Position numbers and translations under genes: made by a program | Assembly (NCBI GenBank): GCA_963699215.1 | Contig: OY969422.1 | Span: 2,356,001-2,420,000, forward strand | Direction: 5' to 3' | Length of the DNA stretch: 64,000 nt | Origin: VRUE01 sp963699215 | Lineage (GTDB): Bacteria; Actinomycetota; Thermoleophilia; Solirubrobacterales; 70-9 | In this document: positions 56,462 through 64,000 of the stretch, piece by piece | How positions within the stretch are numbered: the first letter of the stretch is position 1 | Layout: every line of letters starts with the position of its first letter | The notes under the pieces: model-generated | What the model was told of the DNA's origin: nothing | Database searches by the model: none | The model's input: the letters and a program-made list of their open reading frames with translations, nothing else

Positions 56462-58018
56462 TCAGGACTCGGTGGAGTCGGGCTCCTCGGCCTCCGAAGC
56501 CTCAGCTTCGGCCTCTGGAGCCTCAGCCGCAGGCTCCTCAGCTTCCGGCGTCTCAGCCTCCTCGGCGACCGGGGCATCCGCCTCCTCGCCCGCGGACTCC
56601 TCAGCTTCAGGCTGCTCAGGCGCGGTCTCGGCCACAGCCTCCTCAGCCTCGGCGGCGGGCTCCGCAGTGCTCTCCCCTTCGGCAACGGGCTCGGGGGGAG
56701 CCTCCTCAGTGGCATCTGCGGTGGGTGGTGCGGGGGTGGGCTCCTCGCCCGCAGCTTGCGAGGACGAGGAGTCTTCCCCCGCGACAGGACCCGCGGCCTG
56801 TGGCTCAGAGCCCTCGTCCTCCGAGCCCTCCGCAGCCGAAAGTTGCTCGCCGAGGTCGCCCATCGGCATGTTCTGCCCCTCGACTCGCTTGATGCTGAGC
56901 GAGAGCCGCCGCCGCTCCTCGTCGATCTCGAGGATCTTCACGTTGAGTGTCGAGTTCGGCTCGACCACCTCGCTCGGGCTCTCGACGTGGTGGTCGGCGA
57001 GCTCGGAGATGTGGACCAGGCCCTCGACCCCGGGCAGGATCTCGACGAAGGCGCCGAAGGCGACGACCTTGGTCACGGTTCCCTCCAGCACGTCGCCCGA
57101 GCGGTGGGTGCTGATCACCCGCTGCCACGGGTCCTCCTGGGTCTGCTTGAGGCCGAGCGAGATGCGCTGGCGGTCGCGGTCGATGTCGAGCACTTTGATC
57201 CGCACCGTGTCGCCGATCGAGACGACCTCGGAGGGGTGGTTGACATGGCTCCAGGAAAGCTCGGAGATGTGGATCAGGCCGTCGATCCCGTCGAGGTCGA
57301 CGAAGGCGCCGAAGTCGACGATGTTGGAGATCTTGCCCTCGACCACCTGGCCGGGCTCGAGCCGGCCAAGGATCTGCTCGCGCACCTCCTTGCGCTCTTC
57401 CTCGAGCACGGCGCGCCGCGAGAGCACGACGTTGTTGCGGCTGCGATTCAGCTCGATCACTTTGCACTCGAGCGTCTGGCCGAGGAACTCGTCGAGGTTG
57501 TGGACGCGACGGATGTCGACCAGCGAGGCGGGCAGGAAGCCGCGCACCCCGAGGTCGAGGATGAGGCCGCCCTTGACGACCTCGATCACGTTGCCTTCGA
57601 CCGGTTCGCCGGACTCGGCGGCGGCCTCGATGCGGCGCCAGGCCTTCTCGAAGCGGGCGCGCTTCTTGGAGAGGACCAGGCGACCCTCGGCGTCCTCCTT
57701 GGTGAGGACGAGGGCGTCGATCTCCTCGCCCAGCTCGACCTCGTCGGCAGGATCGACCGACTTGCGGATCGAGAGCTCGTTCGAGGGGATGACCCCCTCC
57801 GACTTGTAGCCGATGTCGACCAGGACCTCGTCCTTGTCGATCCGCACGACCTTGCCTTTGACGACGTCGCCCTCCTCGAAGGAGACCATCGTCGCCGCGT
57901 AGTTGGGAACGACCTTGCCGTCGACTTCGAGCAGCAAGCCGCCCGAGCCCTCGACGGGAGAGCCGGCCGGCGCAAGGGTCGAGGTCGTATCGGTCAAGGT
58001 CGTATCGGTCACGGACAC
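56462..58018 (-). CDS. rpsA: Ribosomal protein S1 with acidic C-terminal tail
   Basis: About 518 residues starting at GTG 58018 or 58012. Four S1 OB-fold domains are recognisable: VVKGKVVRIDKDEVLVDIGY, VEGNVIEVVKGGLILDLG, VEGKISNIVDFGAFVDLDG and LEGTVTKVVAFGAFVEILPG. This is the four-domain type seen in actinobacteria rather than the six-domain E. coli type. The last ~120 residues are almost all Glu, Ala, Pro and Ser, with no known domain. It binds mRNA during initiation. It is followed by coaE. Confidence 0.94.
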   Translation of the reverse strand: MSVTDTTLTDTTSTLAPAGSPVEGSGGLLLEVDGKVVPNYAATMVSFEEGDVVKGKVVRIDKDEVLVDIGYKSEGVIPSNELSIRKSVDPADEVELGEEIDALVLTKEDAEGRLVLSKKRARFEKAWRRIEAAAESGEPVEGNVIEVVKGGLILDLGVRGFLPASLVDIRRVHNLDEFLGQTLECKVIELNRSRNNVVLSRRAVLEEERKEVREQILGRLEPGQVVEGKISNIVDFGAFVDLDGIDGLIHISELSWSHVNHPSEVVSIGDTVRIKVLDIDRDRQRISLGLKQTQEDPWQRVISTHRSGDVLEGTVTKVVAFGAFVEILPGVEGLVHISELADHHVESPSEVVEPNSTLNVKILEIDEERRRLSLSIKRVEGQNMPMGDLGEQLSAAEGSEDEGSEPQAAGPVAGEDSSSSQAAGEEPTPAPPTADATEEAPPEPVAEGESTAEPAAEAEEAVAETAPEQPEAEESAGEEADAPVAEEAETPEAEEPAAEAPEAEAEASEAEEPDSTES

Positions 58019-58030
58019 AGCGGCAGATAA

Positions 58031-59258
58031 TTGCAGGTGGATACGCTCTGCGTCGTGCCGATTCGAGCTACGAAACGCGGGGACGAGCGCACCCCCCTCT
58101 CCGGCAGCCACGACGTGCTGATCTGCGGCGCCAGCTTCGCCGGGCTCGCCGTCGCGCGCGAGCTCGCCGGCTGCGACGCCGACGTGCTGGTCGTCGACCG
58201 CTACGAGATCGGCGAGCGACAGACCTCTGCCTGCGGCATCCCCACCGAGTGGCTGCGGGCGACTGGGCCTGATGGACGCCGAGCGCCAGCGCTTCGACTC
58301 GCTGCTGATCCACACCCCCCACGGCAGCAACCGCTACGAGCTTCCCTGGACCTTCTCGACCTTCGACTACCGCGAGCTCTGCGAGCTGCTCTGGAGCGAG
58401 TGCGACGCGCGCTTCGAGACGGCGAAGGTGAACGGCCGCGCCGCGCCGGCGAACGGCGACGGCGCGATCGCGGTCGAGACCGACCGCGGCGTGCTCTCGG
58501 CGCCGCTCGTCGTCGACGCGCTCGGCTGGCGCCGCATGCTCGCCTCCGGCGACGGCTACCAGCCCCCCGACGCGCCGCTCTCGCGCGGGCTCGAGGTGCA
58601 CCCGGACGGCAGCAGCGAGGACCTCGAGGTCTGGATCGACCGGCGCTACGTGCCCGCCGGCTACGGCTGGTCCTTCCCCGCCCGCGACGAGCTACGAATC
58701 GGCGTCGGCTCCTTCGACCCGCGCTTCCACGTCCGCGAGACGACCGAGCTGCTGGCCGACGACCTCGGCCGCGACCGCGTCCGCTACCAGGGCAACTGGA
58801 TCCCGCACAAGCTGCGCCACGCCACTGAGGGCGGCGTCTTCTTCGCCGGCGACTCCGCCGGCCACTGCCTGCCCCTCACCGCCGAGGGGATCAGGACCGC
58901 GCTCTACTTCGGCATCGCCCTGGGGCGCGAGCTGCGCGGCGTGGTCGAGGGGAGCCAGGGCCGCGAGCAAGCCGCCACCAGCTACGCCCGGTTCCACGAC
59001 GCGCATGAGTGGAAGTTCCGCTGGATGCTGCGCGCGCAGCGGCTCGTGCCGCGGATCCCGCCGCGCCTGCTCGCACCGCTGATCCGCCTGCTCGGCTCGA
59101 AGCGCTTCGTCGACTGGTCGTTCGACCACTACCTGCGGATCGCACCGCCGGAGCCGGCTCGCTCAGCGAACGATGAGCACCGTGCCGGCGATGAGCAGAG
59201 CGACGCCGAGCACCCGCTCGGGGCCGAGCGGGACCTGGTCGAGGCCGAACAGGCCTAA
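58031..59258 (+). CDS. FAD-dependent oxidoreductase, geranylgeranyl-reductase-like (one apparent frameshift)
   Basis: About 400 residues; start uncertain (TTG 58031, GTG 58037 or GTG 58055). The FAD Rossmann motif is VLICGASFAGLAVARELAG...VLVVDR. A one-base skip near 58265 joins ACGIPTEWLRA to GLMDAERQRFDSLLIHTP. Later come LVVDALGWRR, AGYGWSFPARDELRIGVG and the FAD motif VFFAGDSAGHCLPLTAEGIR. This pattern fits geranylgeranyl reductase/halogenase-type flavoproteins acting on isoprenoid or aromatic substrates. The 3' end overlaps the convergent small transporter gene by ~95 bases, so the true end may be earlier. Confidence 0.8.
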
Positions 59259-59600
59259 CCGGTCGATCGCCACCGAGGCGGTGAGCTGACCGGCGATCGT
59301 CGCCGCCGCGACCCCGCCGGCGCCGATGGCGGCAACAGCGACCAGCGCGTTGGTGACGTAGATCGCGCCGAGCAACCCGCCCAGCAGGTAGTACCAGCTG
59401 ACGTCGAAGGTCGCGCCGAGCCCGCTCGCCTTGCCGCTGAGGACGACGATCGCGGCGAGGGCGATCGTGCCGACGCCGAAGGAGACGAGAGCCGCCGGCA
59501 GGCTGCCGGTGGCCTTGCCGAGGCCGGCGTTGATCGGCGCCTGCAGGGCGATCAGTCCCCCGGCGGCTGCGGTGAGCAGGACGGCGACCCCCTTGTCCAT
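59163..59600 (-). CDS. YdcZ/DUF606-family DMT transporter
   Basis: A 145-residue protein with five hydrophobic helices from ATG 59600. It has VAVLLTAAAGGLIALQAPINAGLGKATG, SWYYLLGGLLGAIYV and a final VLGVALLIAGTVLIVR. YdcZ proteins are five-helix drug/metabolite-type carriers that work as dimers. It starts two bases after the polA stop, so it may be cotranscribed with polA. It overlaps the 3' end of the convergent flavoprotein gene. Confidence 0.85.
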   Translation of the reverse strand: MDKGVAVLLTAAAGGLIALQAPINAGLGKATGSLPAALVSFGVGTIALAAIVVLSGKASGLGATFDVSWYYLLGGLLGAIYVTNALVAVAAIGAGGVAAATIAGQLTASVAIDRLGLFGLDQVPLGPERVLGVALLIAGTVLIVR

Positions 59601-59602
59601 CC

Positions 59603-62238
59603 CTACTTCGCCTCCAGCCAGTCGACGCCGACGCCGACGTCGACCTCGAGCGGCGGGTCGAGCTGGTAGGCGGCGCACATCTCGCGCCGCACCAGCTCGG
59701 TCGCCTCGTCCATCTCCCCCGGCGGGCCCTCGAAGAGCAGCTCGTCGTGGATCTGCAGCACCAGCCGGGTCTTGGCCCCCGACTCGCCGCAGGGCGCTCT
59801 GGCAGCGCACCATCGCCACCTTGATGATGTCGGCGGCGGTGCCCTGAATCACCGTGTTGACGGCGAGCCGCTCGCCGAGCCGCCGCGTGTTCGGGTTGCC
59901 CGAGCGCAGCTCGGGAATCGAGCGGCGGCGACCCATCAGCGTGCGTCACGTAGCCCTCCTCCTGCGCCCGCTCGACCACCTGCTCGCGGAAGGCCCGCAC
60001 GGCCGGGAAGCGCTCGAGGTAGCGGGCGACGAACTCCTCCCCCTCTTTGCGCGGGATGTTGAGCCGGTCGGCAAGGCCGAAGCCGGTGAGGCCGTAGACG
60101 ATGCCGAAGTTGACCATCTTCGCCTTCGAGCGCTGGCCGACGTCGACCTCCTCGCGAGAGATGTCGAAGACCTCGGCGGCGGTCGCCGCGTGGACGTCTT
60201 CGCCGGCGCGGAAGATCTCCTTCAGCACCTCCTCGTCGGCGACGTGGGCGAGCACCCGCAGCTCGACCTGGCTGTAGTCGGCGGAGAGCAGGCGGGCGCC
60301 CTTCTCGGCGACGAAGCAGGCGCGAACCGGGCGGCCGATCTCGGTGCGGATCGGGATGTTCTGCAGGTTCGGGTTGGTGCTGGAGAGGCGGCCGGTGGTC
60401 GTCGCCGCCTGGTTGAAGGTGGTGTGGACGCGGCCGGTCTCGGGGTCGATCAGGTCGGGCAGCGAGTCGAGGTAGGTGTTCTTCAGCTTCGGTCAGCTCG
60501 CGCCAGGACTCGATCTTCTCGACGATCGGGTGCTCGTCGCGGATCTGGGCGAGCACGCGGGCGTCGGTCGAGAAGCCGGTTTTGCCGCGGCGCTTGCGGG
60601 TCAGGCTCGAGCTTCTCGAAGAGGACGCGGCCGACCTGCTGCGGCGAGCCGATCGTGAACTCCTCCTCGGCCAGCTCGAAGATCTCCTTCTCCAGCGTGG
60701 CGATCCGCTCGCCGAAGCCGGCGCCGACCTCGGCCAGGCGCTCGGCGTCGAGCTTCAGCCCCTCGCGCTCCATCGCCGCGAGCACGTGGACCAGCGGCAG
60801 CTCGACCTCGCGCAGCAGCGGCTCCAGCCCGAGCTCCTCGAGCCGCGGCCGCTGGACCTCGGCGAGCGCGGCGACGAGGCGCGCCTCCTCGGCCGGGTCG
60901 AGGCCGGCCTCGACCTCCTCGCCGAGCGCCAGCTGCCCGTCGTCCTCGCCGGCGCCGGCGGCGGCGCCCTCGGCGAGGCCGATGCCGGCGTCGGCCGCCA
61001 GCTCGGTCAGCTCGTAGGTGCGCCGCTGCGGCTCGAGCAGGTAGGCGGCGAGCATCGTGTCGTGGTCGAGCTCCAGCTCGACGCCCTCGCGCGCCGCGGC
61101 GGCGAGCAGGCCGTGGCGGCCGCCGCCGAGCGACTTGGCGTCGTGGGCGACGAGCGGCCTGCCGGCCGAGCGCGACCGCCAGCTCGTCGAGGGTCGCGGA
61201 GCCGGCGAGGATCCGCTCGCCCTCGGCCGCCGCCCAGCGCTCGCCGGCGATCGCCAGCGCCGCCGGGCCCTCGCCGAGGTCCGTCGGACGTCCCCTCCTC
61301 CACCTCGACCTCGAGCTCCTGTCTCGACGCTGCGACCGGGCACCGCCTCGCCCTCGGGCAGCGCTTCTTCGAGCCGCTCCATCACCGCCCGCAGCTCGAA
61401 CTCGCGCATGAAGTCGCGCAGGGCGCCGCGGTCGGGCTCGGAGCGCCATCGCCTCGGCCAGGTCGACGCCGGTCTCGATCTCGTACTGCAGCGTCGCCAG
61501 CTGCTTCGACATGCGCGCGTCGTCGGCGTGCTCGACCAGGTTCTGCTTGCGTTTGGCGCCGGAGATCTCCTCGACGCTTGCCAGCACCTCCTCCAGCGAG
61601 CCGAACTCGCTGCAGCAGCTGCGTCGCGGTTTTCTCGCCGATCCCGGGGACGCCGGGGATGTTGTCGGAGGTGTCGCCGCGCAGGCCCATCATGTCGGTG
61701 ATCAGCTCCGGCGGCACGCCGTAGCGCTCCTCCACCGCGTCGCGGTCGTAGATCTTGGTCTCGGTGATCCCGCGCGAGGTGCTCATCACCCGCACCCCGT
61801 CGCCGACCAGCTGGTAGGCGTCGCGGTCGCCGGTCACGACCATCACCTCGATCCCCTGCTCGCGCGCCTGGCGGACCAGCGAGGCGATCACGTCGTCGGC
61901 CTCGTAGCCCTCGACCTTGACGTTGGTGTAGCCGAAGGCCTCGACCAGCGGCATCAGGTGCGGCCACTGCTCGCGCAGCAGGTCGGGCCGCGGTTTGCGC
62001 TGCGCCTTGTAGAGGTCGTAGGTGACCTCGCGGCCCGGACATCCCCGCGTCCCAGGCGACGACGACGCCCGGCCGGGTGGTGCTCGTCGATGATCTTCAC
62101 CAGCATCGAGGCGAGCCCGTAGATCGCGTTGGTCGGCCGCCCGTCGCTGGTCCCGATCGACTCCGGCAGCGCGAAGAACGCACGGTAGGCAAGCGAGTTG
62201 CCGTCGATCAGGAAGAGCTCGCGGGCGTCGTCGGCCAT
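59603..62238 (-). CDS. polA: DNA polymerase I (about ten apparent frameshifts)
   Basis: Replication/repair polymerase, about 870 residues if frames are joined, starting at ATG 62238. The 5' nuclease part has LFLIDGNSLAYRAFFALP, VVTGDRDAYQLV and MGLRGDTSDNIPGVPGIGEKTA. A central exonuclease-like domain follows, then the polymerase with ADYSQVELRVLAHV, KMVNFGIVYGLTGFGLADRL and a final LQIHDELLFE, ending GVGVDWLEAK. Breaks occur near 62075, 61617, 61444, 61320, 61285, 61165, 60603, 60490, 59945 and 59790. Where I could check, skipping one base restores the family sequence. The gene is essential or near-essential, so decay is unlikely. Confidence 0.9.
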
Positions 62239-62280
62239 CGCGCCCACTCTATGCCGCTGGGGGGCGCGTTCTCGCGCTGG

Positions 62281-63921
62281 CTAGCGCCTCGGCAGGGTGA
62301 GGTGGCGCAGGGCAAGCTCGGGGCTGCCGCCTAACGGAGCGAAGCCGATCCTGATCGTCAGCGTCAGCGGGCCACTGGCGAGACGCCGGCGGGCCGCCGC
62401 CGAGAGGCCGCAGCGCAGGGTCAGCCGACCGGCCCGGTCGCTGGCCTCGCGGTCGACGCAAGCGACTGCCCGGCCGGCGCGACCGGCGAAGGCGACGCGC
62501 TGGGTCACGCTCCCGGCCAGAGGCAAGACGACCGGGGTGGCAATGGCGGTGCCAACCGCCCGCGGCATGCCGACCCTCAGCGATCTGCCCGTCGCCACCC
62601 CCGGCGGCTCCAACCGCTGCCGCTCCGGCTCGGGCGCAGGACCGCCCGACGGAAGCGCGGGCGACTGGCACGAGCTGCCCTCTGGCGAGCTTGGCGGACC
62701 TTCGGCGGGCGGGTTTTCCACCGGCTGCCCCAGCCAAGCGGCGAGCTCGCCCGGGCGGGCGGCGACGAACTCGCGCAGCCCGGCGACGCCAGTGGCAATC
62801 TCGGCCGCGGTGAATTCGCGCCTCGACGGGTCTTCCAGCGCCTGGCAGGGCGCCAAGCGCTCGGCGAGATCGGCGACGCGAGAGTCGAGGCCCAGCGCGG
62901 CGATCGCGGACCCAACCTGCTGCAGCGCGTCGCGGTAGGCGGCGGCGCAGCTCGCGTCGGCGAGGCATCGCTCGAAGAGAACGCCGGCGCCCCCCTCGTC
63001 GAACTCGAGCCGGCTCCCCCAGGTTTGGTCGGTTCCCCATGGCAACATCCGGAACTCGCCGTCTTCCTCGCTGTGGAGGTAGTAGTTGTTCGGCCTGAGC
63101 GCCCCCGGGACCCCCGAGTAGCCGTCCCAGTGGCCGATGTAGCGCTCGACCGCCCACATCAGGGTCATCTGGTCGAGGTCGGCGAACCCGCTCATCCCCT
63201 CGGACCAGTCCCCTTCCTCGTCGTTGGCGGCGACGATCAGGGCCTCGAGGTCTTCCCGTTTTTTGCTTTTGCCCTCGTCGACCTCGAAGGCGGCGGCGCT
63301 ACCGGGGGCGACGTCGGCCCCGTATGCGCCCTCGTAGAGGTGCAGGGTCGAGGCGAACCAGCGGGGAAGCGCGACCGAGTCGAGCGCCTCGACGTTCAGG
63401 TAGAGGCCGTAGGGCTCGCCGTTGACCCGCAGGAACGCGTACCCGGTTCGCGGCGCCGCGACCCCGGCCGCACGAAACGCCTCGTAGGCCAGGGTCTCGT
63501 GGAGCATCGAGGGGTCCTGGACCATGTTGTTGAGGGTCAGCTTCTCCAGCCCGAAGAACGTCTGGTCGTCGACGAACTCGTCGAACTTGAGCTTGAAGGC
63601 CGCCTTCTGGGAGAGCGGCCGGAACGATCCAAGGCCCCCCTTGAGGCGAGCGCCGACGCTCAGGGGACCGAAAGTCTGCTCACCGGCAGTCAGCGAGAAG
63701 GTCGCCGGCTGGTACTCCTCCTCGGGTTTGACTTTCAGAACGTCGACCGACGCCTGCGGCAGATCGAGGTCGATCTCGACGACCGTGCCCGGGTCGAACA
63801 GCCAGCCCGCCGGACCGGGCGCCGGTTCGGCGGCGACGGCCTGCGACGCGCCGACAGGAGCCAAGGCCGCAATCGCAAGCGCGATCGACAAGAAAGCGCG
63901 TCGGATTCCGTGACAGCGCAT
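62281..63921 (-). CDS. CotH-family secreted protein
   Basis: A 546-residue protein with a Sec signal peptide (FLSIALAIAALAPVGASQAVA). The CotH kinase-like region has VEIDLDLPQASVDVLK, GARLKGGLGSFRPLSQKAAFKLKFDEF, LTLNNMVQDPSMLHETLAYEAFR, YGLYLNVEALD and YYLHSEEDGEFRMLPWGTDQTWG, with the DxD-like DQTWG and the preceding HWDGYSG. CotH proteins phosphorylate secreted proteins (known for Bacillus spores). A Pro/Ser-rich linker and a C-terminal beta domain with two cysteines follow. No partner substrate is visible. Confidence 0.82.
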   Translation of the reverse strand: MRCHGIRRAFLSIALAIAALAPVGASQAVAAEPAPGPAGWLFDPGTVVEIDLDLPQASVDVLKVKPEEEYQPATFSLTAGEQTFGPLSVGARLKGGLGSFRPLSQKAAFKLKFDEFVDDQTFFGLEKLTLNNMVQDPSMLHETLAYEAFRAAGVAAPRTGYAFLRVNGEPYGLYLNVEALDSVALPRWFASTLHLYEGAYGADVAPGSAAAFEVDEGKSKKREDLEALIVAANDEEGDWSEGMSGFADLDQMTLMWAVERYIGHWDGYSGVPGALRPNNYYLHSEEDGEFRMLPWGTDQTWGSRLEFDEGGAGVLFERCLADASCAAAYRDALQQVGSAIAALGLDSRVADLAERLAPCQALEDPSRREFTAAEIATGVAGLREFVAARPGELAAWLGQPVENPPAEGPPSSPEGSSCQSPALPSGGPAPEPERQRLEPPGVATGRSLRVGMPRAVGTAIATPVVLPLAGSVTQRVAFAGRAGRAVACVDREASDRAGRLTLRCGLSAAARRRLASGPLTLTIRIGFAPLGGSPELALRHLTLPRR

Positions 63922-64000
63922 AAGCGTGGAACGCTAGCGCGAGACACACAGCAAGCGCTTCAGCGCCACCGCGCCGGGCGACCCTCGACGGCCGCCGTCG

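Overview
The window reads as high-GC actinobacterial chromosome, most likely class Thermoleophilia (Solirubrobacterales/Gaiellales-like). That placement is an inference from the GC-rich codon use, GTGA/ATGA start-stop overlaps, tRNA genes without an encoded CCA, a K+-independent membrane pyrophosphatase and the expanded winged-helix/XRE and AbiEi-DUF559 families. No rRNA, CRISPR array, transposase or prophage was seen. Most genes lie on the minus strand.

Layout. 0-8.7 kb: a NifU-like/MnmA fusion (cut by the window edge), a DUF559 gene enclosed by two related palindromes, then aspS-hisS, a metallo-beta-lactamase hydrolase, glutamate formimidoyltransferase and an M29-type protein. 8.8-12.1 kb: tRNA-Met and a small accessory island of DNA-binding proteins, including an internally duplicated winged-helix protein. 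12.1-15.7 kb: thrC and an unusually short leucyl-tRNA synthetase. 16-22.5 kb: envelope and hypothetical proteins, a heterodimeric ABC exporter, a lipoprotein and tRNA-Gln. 22.6-30.3 kb: a ferredoxin-reductase-like flavoprotein, two RCK/TrkA proteins, two APC transporters with cytosolic UspA-like tails, and an FMN hydroxyacid oxidase. 30.3-36.6 kb: a second DUF559 gene, hppA, a GCS2-type ligase, rex, a glutaredoxin-like protein and tsaD. 36.6-41.6 kb: rimI-tsaB-tsaE for t6A, a family 4 uracil-DNA glycosylase and panC-panD-panB. 41.6-46.4 kb: an acetyltransferase, a ROK kinase and a XylFGH-like sugar ABC importer. 46.5-64 kb: uvrA, a YbbN-like thioredoxin, uvrB, a transporter, a lytic transglycosylase, coaE, rpsA, polA and a CotH-like protein.

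The functional themes are translation fidelity (aspS, hisS, leuS, rpsA, mnmA, t6A genes), DNA repair (uvrA, uvrB, polA, udg), CoA synthesis (panB/C/D, coaE), redox and thiol control, and ion or sugar transport. About 30 apparent frameshifts occur, concentrated at 40.9-49.1 kb and 58.2-62.1 kb, in genes such as polA, uvrA and leuS that should be intact. Most are restored by skipping one base, so I treat them as probable sequence errors and annotate the genes as whole.

The most unusual structure is the palindrome family around the first DUF559 gene: its start codon sits in the loop of one copy and its stop codon in the loop of another. A third copy lies near 21.7 kb, and the second DUF559 gene also starts inside an inverted repeat.
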